IMG/VR virus record: IMGVR_UViG_3300009159_000278
Span: 1-25,872 of that record
Reading direction: 5' to 3' (one strand)
DNA: 25,872 nucleotides
Source of the DNA: a virus
The notes under the pieces are model-generated. The model searched no databases and had not been told where the DNA came from. It saw only the letters and a program-made list of their open reading frames with translations. Within the stretch, counting starts at the first letter, position 1. Every line of letters begins with the position of its first letter. This document shows positions 6,298-13,554 of the stretch, one piece after another. The translations under genes and the position numbers were made by a program.

Positions 6298-6669
6298 ATG
6301 GCGTATAGCAACGCATGGCAGAACAATTTGGCGTTCACCGCCGACAGCGTTTTGATCAACGCCAGCGGTTCGCCAGGTTATGTCACCAGCCCCAGCACGC
6401 CATCGTCCGGCGGCACCTATGCGCAGTGGTCTGCTGATGGGTACTACTCCCTGTATCTGTATCCTCCGGCAAATCAGGTGCGCGGAGTCCCTGCCGATTT
6501 GGGTTTGCCAGTCACCACGCGTCAATTCAGCTGGAACGAAATGGTGAGGCGTGCGTGGGGCAGCGAGTTTTCGGCACCAGACCGCCGGGTTTACGAGTTC
6601 TCAAATGGCCGAGGCTTCGACAGCACCGACCGGGGCGACACCGGATTTTACGAACCACCGAGCACCTAA
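6298..6669 (+). CDS. Unknown protein, probably virion-associated
   Basis: A 123-residue protein, 30 bases after the tailspike stop. It is rich in Ser, Tyr and Pro with aromatic clusters (YYSLYLYPP) and shows no membrane segment. The C-terminal half (RRVYEFSNGRGFDSTDRGDTGFYEPPST) is charged and Gly-rich. I do not recognise a family. Placed between the tailspike and the portal, it may be a chaperone or a minor tail part, without direct evidence. Confidence 0.6.
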   Translation: MAYSNAWQNNLAFTADSVLINASGSPGYVTSPSTPSSGGTYAQWSADGYYSLYLYPPANQVRGVPADLGLPVTTRQFSWNEMVRRAWGSEFSAPDRRVYEFSNGRGFDSTDRGDTGFYEPPST

Positions 6670-6670
6670 T

Positions 6671-7030
6671 ATGCACATCATGGAACACGGCGACCCGGAA
6701 GAGCGCAGTCAGATGGAACTGGCCCTTGAGGTCGGAAAGGCGCTGAACCAGCATTATCCCAATCATCCGTGGATTGTTGGATTTCAAGGCGGAGGCATCG
6801 TTGTTCGCCATCTGTTGATTGCCGGCGCCGTGGCTGAGGAACTGGGCCGGGAAGGTTTCGCATCACTTCTGCCACGCAACAAGCTGGGCACGCAAAAGGA
6901 AATCCAGCGGTCTGCGGTCGAATTCGGCGGGCAGCTGCTGGAAGCGTTCGGTCTCAAGCGTGGCGCATGGACTGGTGAGCCTGCCATCGTTCCGGCGTCG
7001 TGGCGTTATCGACAGGAGAGTTTCAGATGA
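6671..7030 (+). CDS. Conserved-looking unknown protein upstream of portal
   Basis: A 119-residue protein with ATG at 6671 immediately after the upstream stop; its own stop overlaps the portal start (ATGA, 7027-7030). The sequence alternates acidic helices (EERSQMELALEVGKALNQHY) with a Gly-rich turn (WIVGFQGGGIVVRHLL). Similar proteins with a LALEVGKAL..HYP..PW pattern occur next to portals in marine podoviruses, as I recall, without a known role. The tight coupling to the portal gene suggests it acts in head assembly. Confidence 0.62.
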   Translation: MHIMEHGDPEERSQMELALEVGKALNQHYPNHPWIVGFQGGGIVVRHLLIAGAVAEELGREGFASLLPRNKLGTQKEIQRSAVEFGGQLLEAFGLKRGAWTGEPAIVPASWRYRQESFR

Positions 7031-9201
7031 GCGAAAGCACGCAGGGAAGACCCCAGCCGCCCAGCATTTCAGACCCTAAATCGGGCGACGCTCCGCTGTG
7101 GTTGCTCGGCACCGAGAACATGGACGAGGGTGGCATTGAACCGGAGCAGTACGACACCGAAGAAGAAGACTTTGAATACGAGACCGACCAACCCAACTGG
7201 TCGCGCCGAGCCAAAGACGCATGGCGATTCTCAACGTCATATGTTGACAGCAACTATCGCCGTCTGTGGGATGACTCAATCCGGGCTTTCAACAATCAGC
7301 ATCCCGGCGACAGCAAATACAACAGCGAAATCTTCCGCAAGCGCTCGCACCTGTTCGTTCCGAAGACTAGAACAATCGTGCGCAAGAACGAGGCGGCTGC
7401 GGCTGCGGCGTTCTTCTCGAACCTCGACCGCATCGCTGTCACCGCTCAGAACCAGAACGATCAACAGGAACGCGTTTCAGCCGAGGTAATGCAGCAGCTG
7501 TTGCAGTACCGGCTCACGAAATCTATTCCGTGGTTCCAAGTTGTCCTGGGCGGTATGCAAGATGCGCAGGTGCAGGGCGCAGCCGTCGCGCATGTTCACT
7601 GGCGATACTCGATGAAACGAGACGCCAAGGGCAAGCTGGTGCGCAACGAGGACAAGCCCTGCGTTGACCTCATCCCGATTGAGAATTTCCGCTTCGACCC
7701 GTCTGCGCACTGGACAGACCCGGTGAACTCATCGCCATACTTGATTCACGTCATCCCGATGTACGTAGTCGATGTGAAGGCCCGCATGTCGCGACCAGAC
7801 CCGAAGGGCCGGCAGTGGAAATCCTATCCGGACTCCGCTCTTGTGTCCGAGAGCGCAGACGACTCCACCCGGCGCACGCGTGTTGGCAACCAGCAAGACC
7901 CAGCGCTGGAACGGCGCTCGGTGTCCGATTACGACATTTGCTGGGTGCACCGGCATATTCACCGATGGAACGGCACGGACTACGAGTTCTACACGTTGCG
8001 AAGCGAGAGGATGCTGACCGAGCCTGAGCCGTTGGAGATGACCGTGTTCCACGGCAAGAGGCCCTACGTGATGGGCTCGATGATGATCGAGACCCACAAG
8101 CCGTTGGCGCAACCGCTGCCCAATCTCGTGAAGGACTTGCAAGAGGAAATCAACGAGATCAAGAACCAGCGTTTGGACAACGTTAAGTTCGTTTTGAATA
8201 AGGGATATTTTGCCAAGCGCGGCAAGAATGTTGACCTCCCGGCACTGGTGCGAAACGTTCCTGGGCGAGTCGTCTTGATGGACAACCCGCAAGAAGACGT
8301 TGTTGAAAACCAGTGGCAGGACGTCACGCAGTCAGCCTACCTAGAAGAAGACCGGAACACCGCGAACTTCGATGAGCTGGTCGGCAACTTCAGCAGCGCG
8401 AGCGTGCAAACCGCGAGGTCACCACGTGAGCCTGCGCGGGCCATGACGCTGTTGCAGGCGCCAGCCAACATGCTGACTGAGTACGCCCTGATGACGTACG
8501 CCGAAACGTTTGTGCAACCCATCCTGCGTCAGTTGGTTTTGCTCGAGCAGCACTACGAGACCGACCAGAACGTTTTGAACCTTGCCGGCCAGAAGAGCAA
8601 GCAGTTCCAGAAGTTCGGCATGGACAAGGTCACGGATGACCTGTTGGAAAAGGAAATGGTGGTGAACGTCAACGTTGGGATGGGAAACACCGACCCCGTG
8701 ACGAAGATGCAGAAGTTCTTAGCCGGCATCAATTCGTTTGCCGCCGTGGCCGCGCGACCACCGCCGGGGATGAACCTGTCAGAGGTTTGGAAGGAGATCG
8801 CGGCGCTGTCCGGCTATCAGGACGGCGAGCGCTTCACGATGGGCAACGACCCGGAACTGATGAAACTTCAGCAGCAGAACCAGCAGTTAATGCAGGCGAT
8901 TCAGAAGCTGATGGCAGAGCGCAAGGACAAGAGCGAGGCCAATCAGGTCAAGATCGACACGAACCGAGAGAACAACATCGTCAAGCTGTTGCTGGCCGAC
9001 CAAGAAGACCAACACCTAAACCTTCAGATGTACGCAAAGCATCTGGCGCAGAAGGACTTGGCCGAGCACGCCAATCCCATGCAGCCGCAAGGCGGCGCAC
9101 CCGCTGCCGGCCAGCCTATCCCGCAGGCGCAATCGCCGGCTCAGGCCATGCCAGGACAAGGAATGCCGGGAGTTGAGCAGATGGCGGTGATGAAACGATG
9201 A
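7027..9201 (+). CDS. Portal protein
   Basis: A 724-residue protein, almost the size of the P22 portal (725). The start at 7027 has AGGAG at 7014-7018 and overlaps the previous stop; upstream in-frame ATG at 7000 has no such site. The N-terminus is acidic (residues 30-55), then comes SKYNSEIFRKRSHLFVPKTR and RKNEAAAAAAFFSN, typical of this portal group, a long mixed core, and a C-terminal helix-rich region that becomes Gln-rich (LMKLQQQNQQLMQAIQKLM) and ends in Pro/Gln/Gly repeats. The portal is the dodecameric channel at one vertex through which DNA is packaged and ejected. It is followed by an ATGA-coupled small gene and the scaffold. Confidence 0.88.
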   Translation: MSESTQGRPQPPSISDPKSGDAPLWLLGTENMDEGGIEPEQYDTEEEDFEYETDQPNWSRRAKDAWRFSTSYVDSNYRRLWDDSIRAFNNQHPGDSKYNSEIFRKRSHLFVPKTRTIVRKNEAAAAAAFFSNLDRIAVTAQNQNDQQERVSAEVMQQLLQYRLTKSIPWFQVVLGGMQDAQVQGAAVAHVHWRYSMKRDAKGKLVRNEDKPCVDLIPIENFRFDPSAHWTDPVNSSPYLIHVIPMYVVDVKARMSRPDPKGRQWKSYPDSALVSESADDSTRRTRVGNQQDPALERRSVSDYDICWVHRHIHRWNGTDYEFYTLRSERMLTEPEPLEMTVFHGKRPYVMGSMMIETHKPLAQPLPNLVKDLQEEINEIKNQRLDNVKFVLNKGYFAKRGKNVDLPALVRNVPGRVVLMDNPQEDVVENQWQDVTQSAYLEEDRNTANFDELVGNFSSASVQTARSPREPARAMTLLQAPANMLTEYALMTYAETFVQPILRQLVLLEQHYETDQNVLNLAGQKSKQFQKFGMDKVTDDLLEKEMVVNVNVGMGNTDPVTKMQKFLAGINSFAAVAARPPPGMNLSEVWKEIAALSGYQDGERFTMGNDPELMKLQQQNQQLMQAIQKLMAERKDKSEANQVKIDTNRENNIVKLLLADQEDQHLNLQMYAKHLAQKDLAEHANPMQPQGGAPAAGQPIPQAQSPAQAMPGQGMPGVEQMAVMKR

Positions 9202-9479
9202 GGCACCTCGACCCATCCGACCCGGTGGTGAGCTCAGCGGTGTTTGGCAAACAGGTTGAAGCGTTCCTGACCAGCGACCTTGGCACCTACCTTATCCGTA
9301 AATCAGAGGAGGAGGAGGCGCTGGCCGCAGAGCGTTTGATTGTTGGGGCGCACACCATGTCGATAAAAGACATCCTCGCCGAGCAGGCGACGATAACGAG
9401 GGCACGGACTTTCCGTGATTGGCTTGCGTACGCCGTGCAGGACGGTTTGCAGGCTTTGGAGATGTTGGAGAGCGAATAA
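9198..9479 (+). CDS. Small unknown protein between portal and scaffold
   Basis: A 93-residue, largely helical, acidic protein. Its ATG overlaps the portal stop by four bases and its TAA shares a base with the scaffold ATG (TAATG, 9477-9481). A Glu/Ala run (RKSEEEEALAAERL) and an amphipathic C-terminal helix (AVQDGLQALEMLESE) suggest a small assembly partner. No family is recognised. The operon position supports a role in procapsid assembly. Confidence 0.62.
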   Translation: MRHLDPSDPVVSSAVFGKQVEAFLTSDLGTYLIRKSEEEEALAAERLIVGAHTMSIKDILAEQATITRARTFRDWLAYAVQDGLQALEMLESE

Positions 9480-10414
9480 TGACCGACGAAGAAGCGAAAC
9501 GAGAGCAGGAAGCGAAAGCGGCGAACGACCAGCGCAACAACGAGCGATTGGAGCGGCTCAACGCTATTGCCAACCAGAATGACGAGAGCGGCGAATTCGA
9601 CGACGTCGAAGACGAGGCGTGGGACGACCAGACGCCGGCAGCAGACGTCCCGGACGCTGAGCCGGAGGAGGTTGCCGAGGCCCGCAGTCACGGCGCTGAC
9701 GATGTGCGCGAGACCAACGGCGAGACGTATTACCGGATTATCGTCAACGGGCAAGAGCGCTGGCTGACGTTGGCGCAATTGCGTGAGACGTCGTCGAAAG
9801 TTACTGCCGCTGACGAATACTTGCGCAATGCCAAGCAGGCCATGCACAATGTCACCGGGGCTCCATCCACGGACGAGCCTCAAAGCCGGGAGACCGGCGT
9901 CCGCGACATGCTCACGCGGGCCTTGATGGGTGAGCAGGAAGCCATAGATGAGTTGGCACGGAGACTTGAACGGACACCATCCCAAACGGACGTGCTCCGC
10001 TCTGTGGACGAACGCATTGATGGTCGGTTGACGTTTCGGCAGGCAGTCGATTGGTTTGAGACTGAGTACGCCGACACGCTGAAGATTGAGCCGGTACGTG
10101 CGAGAGCCGTACAGGTAGATGCAGAGTTAGCGGCCCAGAATCCCGACATGGATTTCAAGGCCAGACTGAAGATGGTCGGCGATGACGCCAGAACCTATCT
10201 CCAGCAGCTCCGCAGCCAACTTGGTGTTGTCGCGCAGGAATCAGGCAGGAGCCAGAAGGAAGCCCGAAAAGCGTCAGTTCGCAGTTTGCCAGTTGCCGGA
10301 GGTCGGCAATCGGACGGCGGCGAAGAAGGAGACGACGAGACCTACGAGACGACCATTTCCAAAATGGCGCAGTCACGGGGTCAGGGTCGGCCGATCATTC
10401 ATAAACGTTCGTAA
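9479..10414 (+). CDS. Probable scaffolding protein
   Basis: A 311-residue, highly charged protein located between the portal and major capsid, the place of gene 8 in P22. The first ~80 residues are strongly acidic (DDVEDEAWDD, DAEPEEVAEA) with a preceding KR/E-rich helix, then a folded-looking segment (TYYRIIVNGQERWLTLAQLR), long helices through the middle, and a basic tail ending RGQGRPIIHKRS. Basic C-terminal tails bind coat protein in P22-like scaffolds. The start at 9479 was selected for the TAATG junction; the longer frame from 9419 would overlap the upstream gene. There is no direct motif for the fold, so the call is by position and composition. It is about the same size as the P22 scaffold (303). 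Confidence 0.7.
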   Translation: MTDEEAKREQEAKAANDQRNNERLERLNAIANQNDESGEFDDVEDEAWDDQTPAADVPDAEPEEVAEARSHGADDVRETNGETYYRIIVNGQERWLTLAQLRETSSKVTAADEYLRNAKQAMHNVTGAPSTDEPQSRETGVRDMLTRALMGEQEAIDELARRLERTPSQTDVLRSVDERIDGRLTFRQAVDWFETEYADTLKIEPVRARAVQVDAELAAQNPDMDFKARLKMVGDDARTYLQQLRSQLGVVAQESGRSQKEARKASVRSLPVAGGRQSDGGEEGDDETYETTISKMAQSRGQGRPIIHKRS

Positions 10415-10420
10415 AGGAGG
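10414..10420 (+). promoter_or_regulatory. Strong Shine-Dalgarno of the capsid gene
   Basis: AAGGAGG, near-perfect complement to the 16S rRNA 3' end, sits five bases before the capsid ATG and starts on the last base of the scaffold stop codon. It is the strongest ribosome binding site in the window, as expected for the most abundant virion protein. Confidence 0.8.
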
Positions 10421-10425
10421 CCAAA

Positions 10426-11397
10426 ATGGCTGGTCAAGTCTGGGCTGTAAACTCGCTGGGTGGCTTCATGTATAGCCGCCAGCTTTCCAACGTGCTGCGT
10501 GCCAACGTGCAGCCGCTCGTCAAATTCCGTCAGTTCGCCGACGTCCATGACATCAGTCAGCAGGGCAAGAAGAAAGGCGATTTGTTCACGTGGGACGTGT
10601 TTTCTGACGTGGCCACTCCGGGCGTGGTGCTCACCGAAACGAACACGATGCCGGAAACTAACTTCACGATTGTCCAGGGCACTCTGACGATCACCGAGGC
10701 CGGCAACTCCATTCCGTACAGCGGCAAGCTCGACAACCTGTCGAAGTTCCCGATCGAAGACGTTATTAAAAAGGTCTTGAAGAACGACTGCGTCAAGTGG
10801 CTTGACCGTTCTGCTTGGACTCAGTTCAACCAGACCCTGTTGCGTGTTGTGCCCACTGCCGGCACGTCCACCACGGCGGTCACGCTGACCACCAACGGCA
10901 CTGCGACGCTGACCAACTCGGTGGCGCTGAACAACAGCCACGTGAAGGCGATTGTTGACACGATGAAGGAACGCAACATTCCGGCCTACATCGCTGACGA
11001 CTACTACAGCCTTGCTTGGCCGACCACGCTACGCACGCTCAAGAACAACCTCGAGGTCATCCACCAGTACAGCGACACCGGCTTTGCGCTTATCATGAAC
11101 GGCGAAATTGGCCGCTACGAGAACGTCCGGTTCATTGAGCAGACCAACGTGGCCAAGGGCACTGGCACTGACGGTATCACCACGACTGCGTGGTCGGTCG
11201 GCGCGTCCGACTGGTGTTTCTTCTTTGGCAACGACACGGTGGCCGAAGCGATTGCTGTGCCCGAAGAAATGCGCGGGAAGATTCCGACCGACTACGGTAG
11301 GTCAAAAGGCATCGCGTGGTACTACCTCGGCGGTTTTGGCATCGTCCACACTCTCGCTACGAACGCTCGTATCGTGAAGTGGGATTCGGCGGCTTAA
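10426..11397 (+). CDS. Major capsid protein (N4 gp56-like type)
   Basis: A 323-residue protein with the strongest ribosome binding site in the window. Between residues 60 and 125, TNTMPETNFTIVQGTLTITE and then NSIPYSGKLDNLSKFPIEDV followed by IKKVLKNDCVKWLDR resemble the spine-helix region of the N4-gp56/phage major capsid type with an HK97-like fold. The middle (VDTMKERNIPAYIADDYYS) and the end (GIVHTLATNARIVKW) are also in keeping with that group. It forms the icosahedral head. It follows the probable scaffold and is followed by small virion-type genes. The family name is from motif memory; the role itself is firm from position and composition. Confidence 0.85.
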   Translation: MAGQVWAVNSLGGFMYSRQLSNVLRANVQPLVKFRQFADVHDISQQGKKKGDLFTWDVFSDVATPGVVLTETNTMPETNFTIVQGTLTITEAGNSIPYSGKLDNLSKFPIEDVIKKVLKNDCVKWLDRSAWTQFNQTLLRVVPTAGTSTTAVTLTTNGTATLTNSVALNNSHVKAIVDTMKERNIPAYIADDYYSLAWPTTLRTLKNNLEVIHQYSDTGFALIMNGEIGRYENVRFIEQTNVAKGTGTDGITTTAWSVGASDWCFFFGNDTVAEAIAVPEEMRGKIPTDYGRSKGIAWYYLGGFGIVHTLATNARIVKWDSAA

Positions 11398-11409
11398 GGA
11401 GCAATAGAC

Positions 11410-11952
11410 ATGGCACTTAACAACACCCAAACCAACTTTGGTTACGATCACCCGGCCTATCTGGCCCGTGGTACATGGAGCGCCACGATTGCCGCTGGTG
11501 CGTCTGGGACGGCCAAGTTTGTGGCGCACGCCAACTTGCAGCTGATGGCTGTCAACGTTGCGTTGACCGCTGCTGGAACGTCTACGTACACGCGCACGCA
11601 GTTCTACAACAATGGCACCAATAGCATCACCGTTCATGCGAATAACAACCAGTACACGGTCACGCGTGTGACCAATACTGCGGCGTCCGGTGCGGCGGCA
11701 TCGTTCTCCACTTCCACGCTGGCCATTTTCTCTCCTGACATTTATTCGACGGTAAACGCCGGCACCAGCACTGGTGTGGTGGGTTCGTGGTTCGGCCAAG
11801 CACTGAACTCAAGCACCGGCACCGCCGGTCTGTTCGGTGTTGCGATCAACCAGGGCGATGTCATCACCATCACCGGCGGTACGGATGCCACGGCGGCGTC
11901 TGTCCTGTCGTTTGACTGGGCGGTTCAGCCTCTCGCTAACGTGATTGCTTAA
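11410..11952 (+). CDS. Probable head decoration or minor virion protein
   Basis: A 180-residue Thr/Ser/Ala/Gly-rich protein with no charged helices and many alternating beta-type stretches (STYTRTQFYNNGTNSITVH, QGDVITITGGTD), typical of an Ig-like or jelly-roll beta protein. AAGGAG at 11396-11401 gives a good ribosome binding site eight bases before the ATG. Placed directly after the capsid gene, it may be a surface decoration or head fibre protein. No specific family could be assigned. Confidence 0.65.
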   Translation: MALNNTQTNFGYDHPAYLARGTWSATIAAGASGTAKFVAHANLQLMAVNVALTAAGTSTYTRTQFYNNGTNSITVHANNNQYTVTRVTNTAASGAAASFSTSTLAIFSPDIYSTVNAGTSTGVVGSWFGQALNSSTGTAGLFGVAINQGDVITITGGTDATAASVLSFDWAVQPLANVIA

Positions 11953-11964
11953 GGAGTAATCGTC

Positions 11965-12447
11965 ATGCCTAAATTGAACCAGCAAGGGCGGAAGATGTAC
12001 GAAACGCCGCAGGTTGATGCTAAAGCGTATAGCACCAAGATGTATGGAGACATGGCGCCTAACATGGAAGACGTCATTAAGTCCGCGAACGCTCGTGGGC
12101 AGTCTCGCCATGAGTTGAAGAACACGGAAGTGGCTGACGTTGACAACCTCCCGGAGAGCGCACGGATGGTGCGCAACGAGATGGTGGGCGTTAAGCAGAA
12201 CGGGTATCTGGTCAAGAAGAATCTTGAGTTCGGCGTCAACGCGTTTTACAACACGCTGCCTCCGGGGATGGATATTGAAGATCAGGAACTTAACGACATC
12301 CGAGAGATGAAGATGGTTGCCTACGAAGGCGGTTTGAGTTTCCCCGGCGATGGTTGGACTGACCGCGCCGAGGGTTCGCAGATGCCGGACACGTTGGACA
12401 TGGGGCGACCCGAAATGACCAACAAGCGCGGCACTTCGAAAATCTAA
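11965..12447 (+). CDS. Unknown protein A with the LPPGMDIEDQE motif
   Basis: A 160-residue, polar, Met-rich protein with AAGGAG at 11951-11956. Its distinctive part is FYNTLPPGMDIEDQELNDIR (residues about 94-113), nearly repeated in the next gene. N-terminal to this is a Lys/Glu-rich helix-like region, C-terminal a short Gly/Pro stretch and an end NKRGTSKI. It shows no membrane segment and no recognised domain. As the second gene after the capsid, and paralogous in part with its neighbour, it could be an internal or minor capsid component or an assembly chaperone. Confidence 0.6.
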   Translation: MPKLNQQGRKMYETPQVDAKAYSTKMYGDMAPNMEDVIKSANARGQSRHELKNTEVADVDNLPESARMVRNEMVGVKQNGYLVKKNLEFGVNAFYNTLPPGMDIEDQELNDIREMKMVAYEGGLSFPGDGWTDRAEGSQMPDTLDMGRPEMTNKRGTSKI

Positions 12448-12462
12448 GCGGAGCACCCAGCC

Positions 12463-12906
12463 ATGCCGAAAGTCGTTCAAGAAAAGTTTCAAGTCACGTT
12501 AAGTGAAGACTCCAAAGACGAGGGACAGTATGGTTGGGTGACTGATACTGAGATGCGGGCCAAGAAGGGCAACTCCGGTCGAGAAGGCAAAGCCGGTGGC
12601 GACCATGCGTCGCGTGTGATCAATAATGCGATGTTTGTTAATAGTTTGCCGCCGGGGATGGACATCGAAGACCAGGAGTTTGCCGACATCCGCCAGATGG
12701 GAATCAACACCTCTGGCAACATGACCAATGCTTTGGCGCAGGGTGATGTCACAAACTTTGAGGTGACCGCCGATTCGTTGCGCAAAGGCTTTGACAAGAA
12801 AGCGCTGCTGCAAACCGACGACGAATACACCCGCGAACACAACGACGCTTTTTACGACGACGTGGGCGGTTTCGTTGAGCGCAACAATTACCTCGACAGG
12901 TTGTAA
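12463..12906 (+). CDS. Unknown protein B with the LPPGMDIEDQE motif
   Basis: A 147-residue, acidic, polar protein, 15 bases after protein A. Residues about 59-79 read FVNSLPPGMDIEDQEFADIR, 14 of the 17 positions starting at the N of NSLPPG identical to protein A's block. The surroundings differ: an N-terminal DE-rich segment (VTLSEDSKDEGQYGWVTDTE) and a charged C-terminal region (DDEYTREHNDAFYDDVGG). It shows no known domain. The shared motif suggests that A and B bind the same partner or each other. No Shine-Dalgarno better than GCGGAGC is seen. Confidence 0.6.
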   Translation: MPKVVQEKFQVTLSEDSKDEGQYGWVTDTEMRAKKGNSGREGKAGGDHASRVINNAMFVNSLPPGMDIEDQEFADIRQMGINTSGNMTNALAQGDVTNFEVTADSLRKGFDKKALLQTDDEYTREHNDAFYDDVGGFVERNNYLDRL

Positions 12907-12909
12907 GCC

Positions 12910-13287
12910 ATGCCAGTTACTCCGCCAAGCAACATGATGCCGCTGGGCATCTGCAACATCGACCCGACCACTGGCAACGTGTATTCGATGGGCTGCGCGA
13001 ATTATTACGTGATCAGCACGGCGGGCACGACAACCATTAAAAACGGTGGTGGCGTTTACTACGGAATCAACTGCATCAGCACTGGAACCACATGGACGCT
13101 GACCCCGTATGACATTGTAGTGGCGGGCACCACGACGACCACCAACACGTTGCACGCGACGCAGACGGCAGCCAACAACGGATTCCAAGCGAACCCCGGC
13201 CCTGGCGGTACTGGCGTTGCATTTCTCGGCGCTCTTACCATTGTCACTACCGGCACGCCGGGACTGTGGAACGTCTTATGGGATTAA
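12910..13287 (+). CDS. Small Thr/Gly-rich unknown protein
   Basis: A 125-residue protein starting three bases after protein B. It is Thr/Gly/Asn-rich (STAGTTTIKNGGGVYYG, VVAGTTTTTNTLHATQTA) with no charged clusters, so a secreted-type beta structure or a virion surface protein is likely. Three cysteines lie near residues 15, 29 and 56. No family is recognised. It may be a second decoration protein like the one at 11410, but there is no clear similarity. Confidence 0.55.
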   Translation: MPVTPPSNMMPLGICNIDPTTGNVYSMGCANYYVISTAGTTTIKNGGGVYYGINCISTGTTWTLTPYDIVVAGTTTTTNTLHATQTAANNGFQANPGPGGTGVAFLGALTIVTTGTPGLWNVLWD

Positions 13288-13460
13288 AGTTTGACCCAGA
13301 CCAGCCGCACGGCGTCATCTACTCTGGCGGCACCTACGAAGGCCGTTACGAGCAGAATGGCGTTGTGTTCAAGGCGAACGGTGAACCACTTGACTCACCG
13401 GTTGACACATCACTTGACTCATTGCCAGACGCACCACCAGAGCGTCGCAAGCGTTCTTGA
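13278..13460 (+). CDS. Small unknown protein preceding the terminator
   Basis: A 60-residue protein. The start at 13278 is chosen so that only 10 bases overlap the upstream gene; an ATG at 13266 is also in frame. The N-terminal half, FDPDQPHGVIYSGGTYEG then RYEQNGVVFKANGEPL, resembles a short phage protein of the form F(D/N)P..PHGV.YGG....YEQ.G..F. The tail is acidic then basic (SLPDAPPERRKRS). The function is unknown. Its stop is 31 bases before the intrinsic terminator, so it ends the capsid transcription unit. Confidence 0.58.
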   Translation: MGLKFDPDQPHGVIYSGGTYEGRYEQNGVVFKANGEPLDSPVDTSLDSLPDAPPERRKRS

Positions 13461-13491
13461 ACTCCTCCAGAGCCCTCCAAGCTCCCCCTCC

Positions 13492-13518
13492 GCCCCGGTC
13501 GTCCGGGGCTCTTTTTTT
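13492..13518 (+). terminator. Rho-independent terminator
   Basis: GCCCCGG (13492-13498), loop TCGT, CCGGGGC (13503-13509), then TC and seven T (13512-13518). This is a textbook GC-rich hairpin with a U-tract. It lies between the capsid-region genes and the methyltransferase/glycosyltransferase gene and probably reduces, rather than abolishes, read-through into the downstream tail genes. Confidence 0.88.
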
Positions 13519-13554
13519 GTATCATGGACGGATTCAAAGAACGAGGAATGAGCA

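Noticed and set aside
8787-9176. Alternative + strand frame (129 codons) in the portal 3' end
   Set aside because: Arg/Gly/Gln-rich shifted reading of the repetitive Gln-rich portal tail, without its own ribosome binding site.
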